Origin: Herbiconiux sp. | GTDB taxonomy: Bacteria > Actinomycetota > Actinomycetes > Actinomycetales > Microbacteriaceae | DNA length: 61,695 bases | Assembly: GCF_023264855.1 (NCBI RefSeq) | Contig: NZ_JAHFUW010000021.1 | Coordinates: 1-61,695 of the forward strand | Reading direction: 5' to 3' | Shown: in pieces, positions 40,476 to 49,283 of the stretch | Layout of the letters: every line of letters begins with the position of its first letter | Position numbering within the stretch: position 1 is the stretch's first letter | Made by a program: the position numbers and the translations under genes | Notes under the pieces: model-generated | The model's input: only the letters and a program-made list of their open reading frames with translations | Told to the model about the DNA's origin: nothing | Databases searched by the model: none

Positions 40476-41270
40476 TCACTCGGGTGCGCGACTCCGCCCG
40501 TGCGAGTGCCCGATCTCGAGCGGGCCGGCCTCCGGGCGGAGGATGACCTTCGACAGGTACAGCGGCCGCGAGCCCAGGTGGATCGTCTGCGTCACGATCA
40601 GAACGGGCGACGACGGCCGGATCTGCAGCAGCTTGGCGCGCACGACCCCTGGGGTGCCGACGGTGACTTCCGACCGTCCGCCGCCGACGGCCGCACCGAG
40701 TTCTGCCGTCAGGCTGCCGAGAAGCGTTCGCCCGGGGTCGGCGCTCTCCACCAGTCTCTGCGCCTGGGTTCCGAAGGACTGGAGACTCCGGCCGGCCGGC
40801 AGATGCTCCTGCACCAGGGCGAGGGGCTCACCGTCGCCGGACGGCGACAGCACCGACTCGATGAACCAGCTCGACGACTGCGGCGTGATCCCGAGTCCTT
40901 CCGCGATGAATGACGCCGACTCCTGCTGCAGCGTCACCTCGGTGCGGTGAACGGCGAGGTCGGGAAATCGGATGCCCAGAATCGACTCCATCGAACGCAG
41001 GCGCTCGAAGCCCACGGCAGGGAGGTCGCCGGAGACCACGCGGCCGATTCCCCGGCGTGACCGCAGCAGGCCGTCCTCTTCCAGCAGCAGCAGCGCCTCG
41101 CGCACCACAGTGCGACTGACCTCCATCGCGTCACCCACTTCGCTCTCGCTCGGCAGGAGCGATTCCGGCGGCAGCGCGCCGGACCGGATGGCGCCGGCGA
41201 TCCGGTCGTAGACCTCCACCCGCAACGGAACTCCGGGACGTGCGGTGATGGACCCCTGCAGAACGGACAC
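40476..41270 (-). CDS. GntR-family regulator with UTRA domain
   Basis: A 264-residue regulator. The GntR winged helix covers about residues 15-82 (YDRIAGAIRSGALPPESLLPSESEV, VSRTVVREALLLLEEDGLLRSRRGIG). The UTRA/HutC-type ligand domain covers about 100-250 (SASFIAEGLGI, LALVQEHLPAG, VLIVTQTIHLGSRPLYLSKVILRP). The start is GTG without a strong ribosome site. It is divergent from an MFS gene by only 39 bp, so one promoter region serves both and it probably represses the exporter. Confidence 0.92.
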   Translation of the reverse strand: MSVLQGSITARPGVPLRVEVYDRIAGAIRSGALPPESLLPSESEVGDAMEVSRTVVREALLLLEEDGLLRSRRGIGRVVSGDLPAVGFERLRSMESILGIRFPDLAVHRTEVTLQQESASFIAEGLGITPQSSSWFIESVLSPSGDGEPLALVQEHLPAGRSLQSFGTQAQRLVESADPGRTLLGSLTAELGAAVGGGRSEVTVGTPGVVRAKLLQIRPSSPVLIVTQTIHLGSRPLYLSKVILRPEAGPLEIGHSHGRSRAPE

Positions 41271-41282
41271 GGGACAATCAAA

Positions 41283-41294
41283 ACATATGAATGT
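41283..41294. promoter_or_regulatory. inverted repeat ACAT-N4-ATGT between GntR and MFS starts
   Basis: ACATATGAATGT lies in the middle of the 39-bp divergent spacer; GntR-type sites are short palindromes of this size. Evidence is position and symmetry only. Confidence 0.45.
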
Positions 41295-41309
41295 GTCAGA
41301 CTAGCCTGT

Positions 41310-42533
41310 ATGACAAGCTCGTCTTACCCAGTGGTCGCGGTTCTGCGCACCAGGCACACCGGGTACCTCCTGTCCACCTCGCTGCTGGGTCGTCTTCCCG
41401 GTGCGATGGCTGCGCTCGCGCTCGTGCAGCTCGTGCGCTCCACGAGCGGCGACTTCGGCTTCGCCGGGCTCATCACCGCGGTCTACGTGGTCGCCGGCGC
41501 GGTGGGGCAGCCGCTTCTCGGCCGGCTCATCGACCGCGTCGGGCAGGTCGCCGTTCTGGCCGTCAGCGGCATCCTGAGCTTTCTCGCCTTCACCGGCATG
41601 GCGCTGACGCTCGAACCGCTGCCGGGACTGGCGGTGGCGCTCGCCGCGGCCGCCGGGATGTTCACGCCGCCGCTCGAGCCGGCCCTCCGGGCCCTGTGGC
41701 CGCGACTCGTGGCCCCTGGCCCGCAGCTGAAGGCGGCGTTCAGTCTGGATGCCGGCGCCCAGGAGATCATCTTCATCCTCGGACCGCTGCTCACCGTCGT
41801 GGGCATCGCGGTCTTCGGTCCGGTGGGTAACCTGCTGTTCGCGGGTGGGCTCGGCCTGGTCGGCGCGCTCGCCTTCATCCTCAACCCTGCGCCGCGCGCG
41901 GCCTCGGCCCAGCGCCGCAGTGGAGGTGCCGCCCACCCCGGCGTCCGCTCGCCCATCCTCATTCCGGCTGTCGCGCGGGTCGCCGTGTTCACGTTCGGCA
42001 TCGGCGTGCCCGTCGGTGCGCTGACCATCGTCGCCACCGCCTCCGAGGCGGCTCGCATGAGCGAGGGACTCGCCGGGTGGATCCTCGCCGTGAACGCGGT
42101 CGGCGCCCTCGTCGGCGCCACCGTCGTCGGCATCCGTCCCCTCGGGTCCACACCGGCCCGCCTCCTCACCGTGTGCGGCGCGCTTCTCGCCCTCGGCTAC
42201 CTCCCGCTCGCCGCGACCGCGCTTCCCATGTGGGCGTACGTCGCCGCCGCCGGCATCTCCGGCCTGATGCTCCCGCCGACCCTGGGCCAGGTCTTCGAGC
42301 GGATCTCGCAACTCAGCCCCGCCGCCGCCCTCACCGAGGCGAACGGCTGGGTCGTCAGCGCCATGACCCTCGGAGTCGGTGCGGGCACCCTCGCGGCGGG
42401 CGCGGTCGTCGGTGCCGCCGGCACCTCCGCGGTGGCGTGGATCGTGCTCGGCGCCTCGGCCCTCACGGCACTCCTCTCCTTGATCGCGCTGCCGACCCGA
42501 ACTGCCGTCGTCGCGCCGACGCTCTCGGCGTAG
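41310..42533 (+). CDS. MFS transporter
   Basis: A 407-residue membrane protein with about twelve helices. The loop between helices 2 and 3 carries the MFS signature in the form GQPLLGRLIDRVGQ (residues about 69-82). The halves are joined by a basic loop (PRAASAQRRSGG). The substrate is unknown; members controlled by an adjacent GntR are often drug or metabolite exporters. ATG at 41310 follows directly on TAGCCT, with little or no leader. Confidence 0.9.
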   Translation: MTSSSYPVVAVLRTRHTGYLLSTSLLGRLPGAMAALALVQLVRSTSGDFGFAGLITAVYVVAGAVGQPLLGRLIDRVGQVAVLAVSGILSFLAFTGMALTLEPLPGLAVALAAAAGMFTPPLEPALRALWPRLVAPGPQLKAAFSLDAGAQEIIFILGPLLTVVGIAVFGPVGNLLFAGGLGLVGALAFILNPAPRAASAQRRSGGAAHPGVRSPILIPAVARVAVFTFGIGVPVGALTIVATASEAARMSEGLAGWILAVNAVGALVGATVVGIRPLGSTPARLLTVCGALLALGYLPLAATALPMWAYVAAAGISGLMLPPTLGQVFERISQLSPAAALTEANGWVVSAMTLGVGAGTLAAGAVVGAAGTSAVAWIVLGASALTALLSLIALPTRTAVVAPTLSA

Positions 42534-42587
42534 CCCTCGGGGAGTGAAGTCTCTGTCTTGCTTTGAGTCGCGCTGAGCTCCGGAGAC

Positions 42588-43435
42588 TCAGCCATCGGCG
42601 AGCTGATCTCCGATCCGCTCAACAGCCGAGTGGTGTTCCACCGCAACCGCTCTGCCATGCGCGGTGGCGATCCGCGCGGCGGCTCGATCGACCCCAGTGC
42701 GGCGTCCAGCGATGTGAGCGTTTCCGCCACGATGGCGGATGCTCGGGATCGCGAGAGCACGCTCCACGAGGCGACTTCGGCCAGCAGCCGCTCCACCGAT
42801 ATCCGGCGATGATCGAAGATCCCATCGATCGCCAAGGCGAGGTTCCAGTTGATGAGCCCGTCCCGAAACAGGTCGGGCATCGCGTCGTACACCAGGGAGA
42901 CCTCGGTTCCCGATGGGCCGATCGAGGCCGAGGGCCCGCACCAGGTCCTCCTGATGGTGGAGGAGGACGCGTTCCCCGTCGAGCTCACGGTCGAGTCGCT
43001 CGATGGCGAGGTGCGTGGTACGGCCGGCAGTGCGAATCCGGCTGTCCTAACGCGAAAGGTCGATTTCGCGGGCGAGGAGATGGCTGTGGCCGGGAATGTT
43101 GAACGGCTATCGTCGGGGATGCCTTGATCGCTGTCACCCTGGGCCTGCTTCAGCCGGGCGGAGAGCTGTGCGTCAGTGAGGGTCTCGTAGCGGTGAGAGG
43201 CCTTGGTGTCCTCGTCTGACGGGCGCAGAGTCACGGCGCCGGCGATCGATCCGCCGAATTCGCTCAGGAGCGCGAACTGATCGTCCTTGTCGATGCGGGG
43301 CGTGGCCGCCATCTGCTCTCGGTGACTGCCCTCGGGCACGTAGCCACCGAGAAAGTTGGAGACCCGATCGGATGCAGGTCGCCGCCCGGGCAGGGCCGTG
43401 AACGGTTCACTCAGCAGGACGTGCTGACGGTACCC
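42588..43435 (-). pseudogene. hipA-like kinase toxin remnant
   Basis: Pieces of a HipA protein are readable on the minus strand in more than one frame. N-terminal part: VSNFLGGYVPEG and LSEFGGSIAGAVTLRP (about 43190-43360), then GIPDDSR; here the frame shifts to FNIPGHSHLLAREIDLSR and stops. C-terminal part: LVYDAMPDLFRDGLINWNLA and FDHRRISVERLLAEVASW (about 42720-42915), ending after a second shift near 42588 (GDQLADG). The kinase core with ATP and Mg sites is missing between them. The gene is therefore decayed by deletion and frameshifts. Confidence 0.75.
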
Positions 43436-43439
43436 GCGA

Positions 43440-43589
43440 TGCATGTTCACCGTGAAACGGGTGCAACACCGTGTAATCACGCAAGGCGAGCCACTCGGCC
43501 AGGTCGGCCTGGGGCGGCCCGGCGTCTTCCCGGGCGGCTCGGATGACGGCGGCGACATCACATGGTTTCCTCGCAATCAGCGATGGCAC
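43440..43589 (-). pseudogene. hipB-like antitoxin remnant
   Basis: From 43589 the minus strand reads a short helix-turn-helix start: DVAAVIRAAREDAGPPQADLAEWLALRDYTVL. This fits the beginning of a HipB/XRE antitoxin, which is then lost. It lies immediately upstream of the hipA remnant in the normal hipBA order. Confidence 0.6.
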
Positions 43590-43683
43590 ACGAGTCTCTC
43601 GGAATGGGCGTTTCTCGCCGGTGGGGCGCTCGGCGTCGCTGCAGGCCGATCGGGCAGCACGACGGAGAGCTGCTGCGAGAAGG

Positions 43684-44718
43684 TCAGTCCTGCTGCGAGA
43701 ACGCGGAGTCGAATGACGCTTGCGGGGCTCTCCAGATCAGAGAGCGGACGAACTCGAGTGCCTCGGGAGCGCCATGCAGGCGGTCCATGCCGGCGTCCTC
43801 CCACTCGATCGAGATGGGGCCGGCGTAGCCGACGGAGCGCAGCGCGCGGAACGCGTCTTCCCAGGGCACATCGCCGCGGCCGGTCGAGACGAAGTCCCAG
43901 CCGCGCCGCGGGTCGCCCCAGGCGAGATGCGAGCCGAGCACGCCGGACCGGCCGTTGGCAGGCCGCAACCGCGTGTCCTTGCAGTCCACGTGGTAGACGC
44001 GGTCGCGGAAGTCGGAGATGAAGCCGACGCTGTCGATGCCCTGCCACATCATGTGCGAGGGGTCCCAGTTGAAGCCGAAGGCCGCGCGGTGGCCGATCGC
44101 CTCGAGCGTACGCACGCTCGTCCAGTAGTCGTAGGCGATCTCCGAGGGGTGCACCTCGTGCGCGAACCGTACGCCCTCGTCGTCGAAGACATCGAGGATC
44201 GGGTTCCAGCGGTCGGCGAAGTCCTCGTAGCCCTCGTCGATGACCGAGGCGGGGACGGGCGGGAACTGCGCCACGTACGGCCAGATCTTCGACCCGGTGA
44301 AGCCGACGACCGTGTCCGCCCCGAGTCGGCGGGCCACCCGCGCCGCCCGCTTCATGTCCTCCGCCGCCCGCTGCCTCACACCCTCCGCATCGCCGTCACC
44401 CCAGGTGTAGGGGCGCAAGATCGACTTGTGCCGGAAGTCGATCGGGTCGTCACAGACGGCCTGACCGGTGAGGTGGTTCGAGATCGCCCAGACCCTCAGC
44501 CCATGGTGCTCGAGCACGTCCAGGCGGCTCTGCAGGTAGGCGGGGTCTTCATCCGCACGCTTCAGATCCAGATGGTCTCCGGATGCCGCGATCTCCAGAC
44601 CGTCGTAGCCCCAGTCCGCGGCCAGCCGAGCAACCTCGTCGAAGGGGAGATCGGCCCACTGACCAGTGAACAGGGTGACCGGGGTCGAGTCGCCGTCGCT
44701 GCCGGATGTCGTCGTCAT
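43684..44718 (-). CDS. sugar phosphate isomerase/epimerase (xylose-isomerase-like barrel)
   Basis: A 344-residue TIM-barrel enzyme of the AP-endonuclease-2/xylose-isomerase-like class. Metal-ligand patterns are present: [10 protein letters not shown] early, [13 protein letters not shown] (Glu, His) in the middle, [12 protein letters not shown] (Asp, His), HVDCKDT, and [10 protein letters not shown] at the end. Such enzymes isomerise, epimerise or dehydrate sugars and often work with Gfo/Idh/MocA dehydrogenases that create a 3-keto sugar. It is the tenth and last gene of the operon, 9 bp after the preceding dehydrogenase. The C-terminus ends just before the decayed hipBA locus. Confidence 0.92.
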   Translation of the reverse strand: MTTTSGSDGDSTPVTLFTGQWADLPFDEVARLAADWGYDGLEIAASGDHLDLKRADEDPAYLQSRLDVLEHHGLRVWAISNHLTGQAVCDDPIDFRHKSILRPYTWGDGDAEGVRQRAAEDMKRAARVARRLGADTVVGFTGSKIWPYVAQFPPVPASVIDEGYEDFADRWNPILDVFDDEGVRFAHEVHPSEIAYDYWTSVRTLEAIGHRAAFGFNWDPSHMMWQGIDSVGFISDFRDRVYHVDCKDTRLRPANGRSGVLGSHLAWGDPRRGWDFVSTGRGDVPWEDAFRALRSVGYAGPISIEWEDAGMDRLHGAPEALEFVRSLIWRAPQASFDSAFSQQD

Positions 44719-44727
44719 AGTTGCTCC

Positions 44728-45861
44728 TCAGGGAATGTGTGCGAACCCGGCCGGGCTCGGGGCGGTGTCGGGTGATGGGACGGTGACCCACTTCTCCGTC
44801 ACAGACGATTGGATCACGGCGTCGGTGAGTGAGGCGGCGCGGTAGCCGTCGGCGAAGGTCGGCAGGCCACTGGGCGAGGCGCCCTGCGCCGCGTCGTAGG
44901 CATCCGACATGAAGGCGTTGAACGCATCCTGATAGCCCTGTGGATGGCCGGCGGGAAGCAGGGACAGGCGCTGGCTGTCGGCGCTCCGCATTCCCGTGTT
45001 CCCGCTGATGATCGTGCTGTTCCGGTCGAGACCGCCGATCCAGAAGGAGTTCGGGTCTTCTTGGTTGAACTCGTAGGAGCCCTCCGTGCCGTCGAACGAG
45101 AACCACAGGCGGTTCTTGCGGCCGTGGGAGATCTGACTGAGCGTCAACGATCCTGCGGCGCCTCGATCGGTCTCGAACATCACCAGCGATGCGTCCTCGT
45201 TGCCGACGGGGCGATCCGATCCGCCCCGTCGGCTGTACGAGGTGATGAGGCGGGCGCTGACGCGCGTGATCCGGTGCCCGGTCACGAACTCCATGAGGTC
45301 GCACCAGTGCACGCCGATGTCGGCGAATGCCCGCGACGGGCCGCCGTCCTGCGAGCTGACCCGCCAGTTGGTGGCGGTGCGAGCGGCCAGCCAGTCCTGC
45401 AGGTACGAGCCGTGGATCAGGAGGAGCTCACCGGCGTCGCCCGCCGTGATCCGCTCACGAATCTCGTGGATCGCCGGGTAGTACCGGTAGACGAAGGGCA
45501 CCGCGGTCGTGACCTGGGCCCGATCCGCCGCGTCGTACAGGGAGCGCGCATCCGCCGCCGTCGTGGCGAGCGGCTTTTCGCAGACGACCGCCTTGGCCGC
45601 CTCGATGACGGCGCCGGCCTGCGCGAGGTGGAGGTTGTTCGGGGTGCAGATGTGCACGACGTCGACCTGGTCGGACTCGATCAACTCGCCGGGGGAGGCG
45701 AACCGGATCGGAATTCGCAGCCGTTCCGCGGCGCGGTCGGTGCTGGCAGCGGAGGAACTCACGATGCCGCGCACCTCGTGACCGGCGGCGCGCACCGCGC
45801 GGGCATGGACCTCGGCCATGAAGCCGCCACCGACGATGCCGGCTCTCAAGGGGGTGCTCAC
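44728..45861 (-). CDS. Gfo/Idh/MocA family oxidoreductase
   Basis: A 377-residue NAD(P)-dependent sugar dehydrogenase. The N-terminal Rossmann motif is AGIVGGGFMAEVHARAV (residues 6-22). The active-site Lys is in CEKPLATT (about residue 97), and the substrate-domain motif is FADIGVHWCDLMEF (the usual D-x-G-x-H-x-x-D). GTG at 45861 is chosen because the Rossmann fold begins directly after it and AAGG is upstream. It is paralogous to the next gene upstream. A 12-bp-stem hairpin separates the two. Confidence 0.93.
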   Translation of the reverse strand: MSTPLRAGIVGGGFMAEVHARAVRAAGHEVRGIVSSSAASTDRAAERLRIPIRFASPGELIESDQVDVVHICTPNNLHLAQAGAVIEAAKAVVCEKPLATTAADARSLYDAADRAQVTTAVPFVYRYYPAIHEIRERITAGDAGELLLIHGSYLQDWLAARTATNWRVSSQDGGPSRAFADIGVHWCDLMEFVTGHRITRVSARLITSYSRRGGSDRPVGNEDASLVMFETDRGAAGSLTLSQISHGRKNRLWFSFDGTEGSYEFNQEDPNSFWIGGLDRNSTIISGNTGMRSADSQRLSLLPAGHPQGYQDAFNAFMSDAYDAAQGASPSGLPTFADGYRAASLTDAVIQSSVTEKWVTVPSPDTAPSPAGFAHIP

Positions 45862-45893
45862 GTGTTGCTGCCTTCTCTTCGAGGGATGGGGGG

Positions 45894-45924
45894 CCGGGGT
45901 TCCCGCGTCGGGCGGGAACCCCGG
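45894..45924 (-). other. intercistronic hairpin between the two Gfo/Idh/MocA genes
   Basis: CCGGGGTTCCCG and CGGGAACCCCGG form a perfect 12-bp stem around a 7-nt loop. It has no T-run, so it could be an attenuator or an mRNA processing/stability element. Confidence 0.75.
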
Positions 45925-45943
45925 GAGGGCGCCGTCAGGTCGG

Positions 45944-47140
45944 TTACTCGCCCTGGAGGGTGCCGCTGGCCCGGTCGAGCTGCGGCACCGGCGTCCAGGC
46001 ACCGGTCTCGGCGCTGCGCAGGATGGCGTCTTCCACGAGCGCGACCTGGTAGCCGTCGCCGAAGTCGGGCCGCACGGAGCCGCCCTCCGCGATGGCGGTG
46101 AAGAAGTCGTGCGCCTCGATGATCTTCGTCTCGCCGTACCCGATACCGAGGGCCGGGATGGGCCACAATGCCGAACCGTTGGGGTGGTTCGGCCCGGTGT
46201 AGACCGTGCGGAACCCGCGCCGGTCGTCGCCGTCGGAGCGGAAGCACACCTGCAGCTCGTCGCGGTTCTCGTAGTTGAAGTAGATCGAGCCCTCGGTGCC
46301 GTGGATCTCGAGCGTGATGAAGTTGTTGCGGCCCCACGCGTTGCGGGTCGCCTCGAGAGACCCGACCGCGCCGTTGGCGAACTTGACCATGGTGAGCACC
46401 TCGTCGTCGACGTCGACGGCCTCCTTGGCCGCCCCGGCGTTCCGCGACGCGCCGAGCGAATCCGATCCGCCCGACTGCGCCGGCCGCTCGGCGATATAGG
46501 TCTTCGTCAATGCCGTCACATCGCTGATCGAGCCCACGAGGTAGTGGGCCAGATCGATGACGTGGCTCAGGATGTCGCCCACGGCGCCCGAGCCGGCGAC
46601 CGACTTCTTGAACCGCCAGGAGAGCGGGGAGTCGGGGTCGGCCGACCAGTCCTGCAGGTAGGTGCCGCGCAGGTTCAGGATCTCGCCGATCGCGCCCTCC
46701 TCGATGTACTTCTTGGCCAGCGCCACCGCCGGCGTGCGCCGGTAGTTGAAGGCCACCATGTTCACCGAGCCGGATTCGCGCGAGGCCGCATACATCCGTG
46801 CCGCGTCGTCGAGCGTGTGGGCGAGCGGCTTCTCGCAGATGACGTGCTTCCCGGCCGCGAGGGCCGCGATCGCCATCTCGGGGTGGAGGTTGTTCGGCGT
46901 CGCGATGTCGACGACGTCGATCTCCGGGTCGTCGACGATCGAGCGCCAGTCGCTCGTCGATCCGGTGAAACCGAACCGGGTGGCGGCATCCGCGGCGAGC
47001 TCGGGCGTGGCCTCGGCGATGGTGCGCTTCACGGGCAGGAACTCGGAGGGCCAGAAGAACATCGGGACGCCGGAGTAGGCCAGCGAGTGCGCCTTGCCCA
47101 TGAAGCCGCCTCCGATGAGGCCGACAGTGATTTCTTTCAT
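45944..47140 (-). CDS. Gfo/Idh/MocA family oxidoreductase
   Basis: A 398-residue NAD(P)-dependent dehydrogenase. The Rossmann motif is VGLIGGGFMGKAHSLAY (residues 6-22), the catalytic Lys is in VICEKPLAHT, and the substrate domain has GAVGDILSHVIDLAHYLVG with the D-x-x-x-H-x-x-D arrangement. The shared segment TYLQDWSADPDSPLSWR resembles the paralog's SYLQDWLAARTATNWR, pointing to an old duplication. ATG at 47140 follows AGAAAGAG. Both are expected to act on related intermediates, for example oxidation at one end of the pathway and reduction at the other. Confidence 0.93.
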   Translation of the reverse strand: MKEITVGLIGGGFMGKAHSLAYSGVPMFFWPSEFLPVKRTIAEATPELAADAATRFGFTGSTSDWRSIVDDPEIDVVDIATPNNLHPEMAIAALAAGKHVICEKPLAHTLDDAARMYAASRESGSVNMVAFNYRRTPAVALAKKYIEEGAIGEILNLRGTYLQDWSADPDSPLSWRFKKSVAGSGAVGDILSHVIDLAHYLVGSISDVTALTKTYIAERPAQSGGSDSLGASRNAGAAKEAVDVDDEVLTMVKFANGAVGSLEATRNAWGRNNFITLEIHGTEGSIYFNYENRDELQVCFRSDGDDRRGFRTVYTGPNHPNGSALWPIPALGIGYGETKIIEAHDFFTAIAEGGSVRPDFGDGYQVALVEDAILRSAETGAWTPVPQLDRASGTLQGE

Positions 47141-47157
47141 GATGATGCTCTTTCTGT

Positions 47158-48288
47158 TCAGCGTTCGGTGACGGTCGCCTGGGCGGCCTCGTTGGCCTCG
47201 CGGATGCGGTCGGTCATGTCGGTGTAGAACTCGTCCTGGGGGTCCTTGATACCCCAGCCGCGGCCGAGGTTCTCGATGTAGCCGCACCAGTGCCAGCCGA
47301 TGATCCACGGCTCGGCCATCACGGTGGCGAGGCCGTTCTTGTAGTCCTCGCCGCGCTCCGCCTGCGTCTGCATGTCGCTCGTGCGGTGCGGGTTCAGCTC
47401 GGTGGGAACCCAGTTGCCGATGTCGGCGATCACGACGGGCTTGCCCGTGAGCTCGTGCCAGCCGCGCAGGTCGGAGATCATCGTGGCGTACTCGGCGTCG
47501 GTCTTGCCGGTGAAGTACTGCACCGACAGCACGTCGACGAACGGCACCATCGCACGCAGCACCGCCTCGGGGATGCCCTTGTTGCCGTTGTAGCGGTCGC
47601 CCAGGATGAGGTGGTTCGGGTCGTAGCGGCGGATCGCCTCGGTGACGGTCTTGTAGTACTGCGTGGCCACCTCGAACAGCTTCGCGTCGTGCTCCTCCGG
47701 GGAGAGGCCCTCGAAGCCGGGCCAGAACCGGCCGGCGGCGTGCGGGAGCCAGGCGGGGATGTCGACCAGGAAGTACCCGATCAGGTTCTGGCTGTTCTTG
47801 TGGTCGGAGACCATCCGGCGGGCGACCCAGTCGGCGTACTTCTGGAAGTCCTCGCCGTACACGTCGCGGAACGCGGGGTGCCCGTTCCAGTCCTCGATCT
47901 CCTGCACCCGCAGCTGCACCACGTAGGGGAGGCCGGCGTCGAGCAGGTGTTCATCGGGCCAGGGGGAGGAGTGGCCCAGGTCGACCGGGTCGCCGAACCA
48001 GTCCAGCGCCTCGCCCCAGCCGCCGCTGATGTACTGACAGGTCCAGCCGATGGTGTTGAAGTCGAGGTCTTCGAGGTCGCGCACGACGCCCTCGGTCCAT
48101 CGCTTGCGGGAGCCGTACTTCTTCTCGAAGACCTCCGCGTTGTGCGGGTAGCGCAGGTCGCTGTCGTCGAGGTGGTTGAGGGCCAGCGACACGAAGGGCT
48201 CGCCCTGCGGGTCGACGAAGCTCCAGGCGCCGGACTCGTTCTGCCGGACGGTGAAGAAGGCGGTGGTGCCGGGTTCGGGGGTGCTCAT
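47158..48288 (-). CDS. agarase-like TIM-barrel glycoside hydrolase homolog
   Basis: A 376-residue protein without a signal peptide. The start FVDPQGEPFVSLALNHLDD and the later NLIGYFLVDIPAWLPHAAG and KPVVIADIGNW fit the loosely defined agarase/GH50-like barrel group. At the place where hydrolases of this clan carry an N-E pair it reads V-D-I-P, and no clear second Glu is seen, so classical retaining hydrolysis is doubtful. ATG at 48288 has GGAGAGA upstream. It sits in the operon between the permease and the dehydrogenases, so it acts inside the cell on imported sugar. Confidence 0.75.
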   Translation of the reverse strand: MSTPEPGTTAFFTVRQNESGAWSFVDPQGEPFVSLALNHLDDSDLRYPHNAEVFEKKYGSRKRWTEGVVRDLEDLDFNTIGWTCQYISGGWGEALDWFGDPVDLGHSSPWPDEHLLDAGLPYVVQLRVQEIEDWNGHPAFRDVYGEDFQKYADWVARRMVSDHKNSQNLIGYFLVDIPAWLPHAAGRFWPGFEGLSPEEHDAKLFEVATQYYKTVTEAIRRYDPNHLILGDRYNGNKGIPEAVLRAMVPFVDVLSVQYFTGKTDAEYATMISDLRGWHELTGKPVVIADIGNWVPTELNPHRTSDMQTQAERGEDYKNGLATVMAEPWIIGWHWCGYIENLGRGWGIKDPQDEFYTDMTDRIREANEAAQATVTER

Positions 48289-48314
48289 GGTGTTCTCTCC
48301 TTTGAAGACGGGGG

Positions 48315-49283
48315 TCACTTCTTGCTCAGCGAGACGGCGCCGATGATGATGATGCCCTTGATGATCTGCTGCACCGACGAGCTGACGCCCATCAGCACGA
48401 GTCCGTTGTTCATGATGCCGATGATCAACGATCCCGCCAGGGCGCCGATGACGGTACCCCGGCCGCCGAAGAGGCTGACTCCACCGAGGATCACGGCCGC
48501 GATGACGTCGAGCTCGAGGCCGCTGCCGATGTCGGGTCGGGCCGCGTGGGCGATGCCGGTGAACAGCAGCGATGCGAGTCCGACGAGGGCGCCGGTGATG
48601 ACGAAGCCGATGATGACCGTCTTCTTCGTCTTGACGCCGGTGAACCGGGCCGCCTGGGGGTTGCCGCCGGTCGCGAAGGTGCGCATCCCGAACACGCTCT
48701 TGTGCAGCACCAGGACGCCGAGGACGACGATGGCGATCGTCCAGACCACGGCGATCGGGATGCCCAGGATGCGGCTCTCGCCGAACACCTGGAAGTAGGT
48801 GGGGTTCGAGATGAGCACCGGACGGGTGTCGGTGATCAGCAGCGCGATCCCGCGGGCCACGCCGAGCATTCCCAAGGTGACCAGGAAGCTCGGTACCCCC
48901 AGTTTCGCCGTGATGAAGCCGTTCACGAAGCCGAAGACGATGCCGACCGCGACGGCCGCCAGCGCTCCCAGCAGCCAGAAGTTCGACACGTACTGCATCA
49001 CCATAGCGGCCGCCATCCCGCAGAGAGCGAAGACGCTGCCCACCGAGAGGTCGATCTGGCCGGTGATGATGACGAAGGTCATGCCCACGGCGACGATCGA
49101 CACGGTGGCGGTCTGCCGGCCGATGTTGGCGAAGTTGTCGGGCGTCAGGAAGTACGGCGAGGCGATCGAGAAGAAGACGATCAACGCGACGAGCGCGATG
49201 TAGACGAAGTACTCCCGGATGAAGTCGCCGGCCGAGCGGCCGCGCCACCTGGGCCGGCTGACACTACTGGTTGTCGCGCTCAT
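48315..49283 (-). CDS. ABC transporter permease, RbsC/BPD_transp_2 type
   Basis: A 322-residue permease of the CUT2 class with eight to ten helices. Typical segments are GQIDLSVGSVFALCGMAAA, KLGVPSFLVTLGMLGVARG, ATGGNPQAARFTGVKT and VILGGVSLFGGRGTVIGAL. ATG at 49283 overlaps the ATPase gene end by 20 bp and has GGGTGG upstream; an in-frame TTG earlier falls within the ribosome site. It works with the two-domain ATPase. It is the only permease in an operon with two binding proteins. Confidence 0.93.
   Translation of the reverse strand: MSATTSSVSRPRWRGRSAGDFIREYFVYIALVALIVFFSIASPYFLTPDNFANIGRQTATVSIVAVGMTFVIITGQIDLSVGSVFALCGMAAAMVMQYVSNFWLLGALAAVAVGIVFGFVNGFITAKLGVPSFLVTLGMLGVARGIALLITDTRPVLISNPTYFQVFGESRILGIPIAVVWTIAIVVLGVLVLHKSVFGMRTFATGGNPQAARFTGVKTKKTVIIGFVITGALVGLASLLFTGIAHAARPDIGSGLELDVIAAVILGGVSLFGGRGTVIGALAGSLIIGIMNNGLVLMGVSSSVQQIIKGIIIIGAVSLSKK

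Noticed and set aside
42849-43127. 92-residue plus-strand frame in the hipBA remnant
   Set aside because: It has no ribosome site or recognisable fold and lies opposite the readable HipA fragments.
44728-45861. Starting the second Gfo/Idh/MocA gene at an upstream in-frame site near 46002
   Set aside because: The extension would be a low-complexity stretch running over the intercistronic hairpin; the Rossmann motif begins right after the GTG at 45861.
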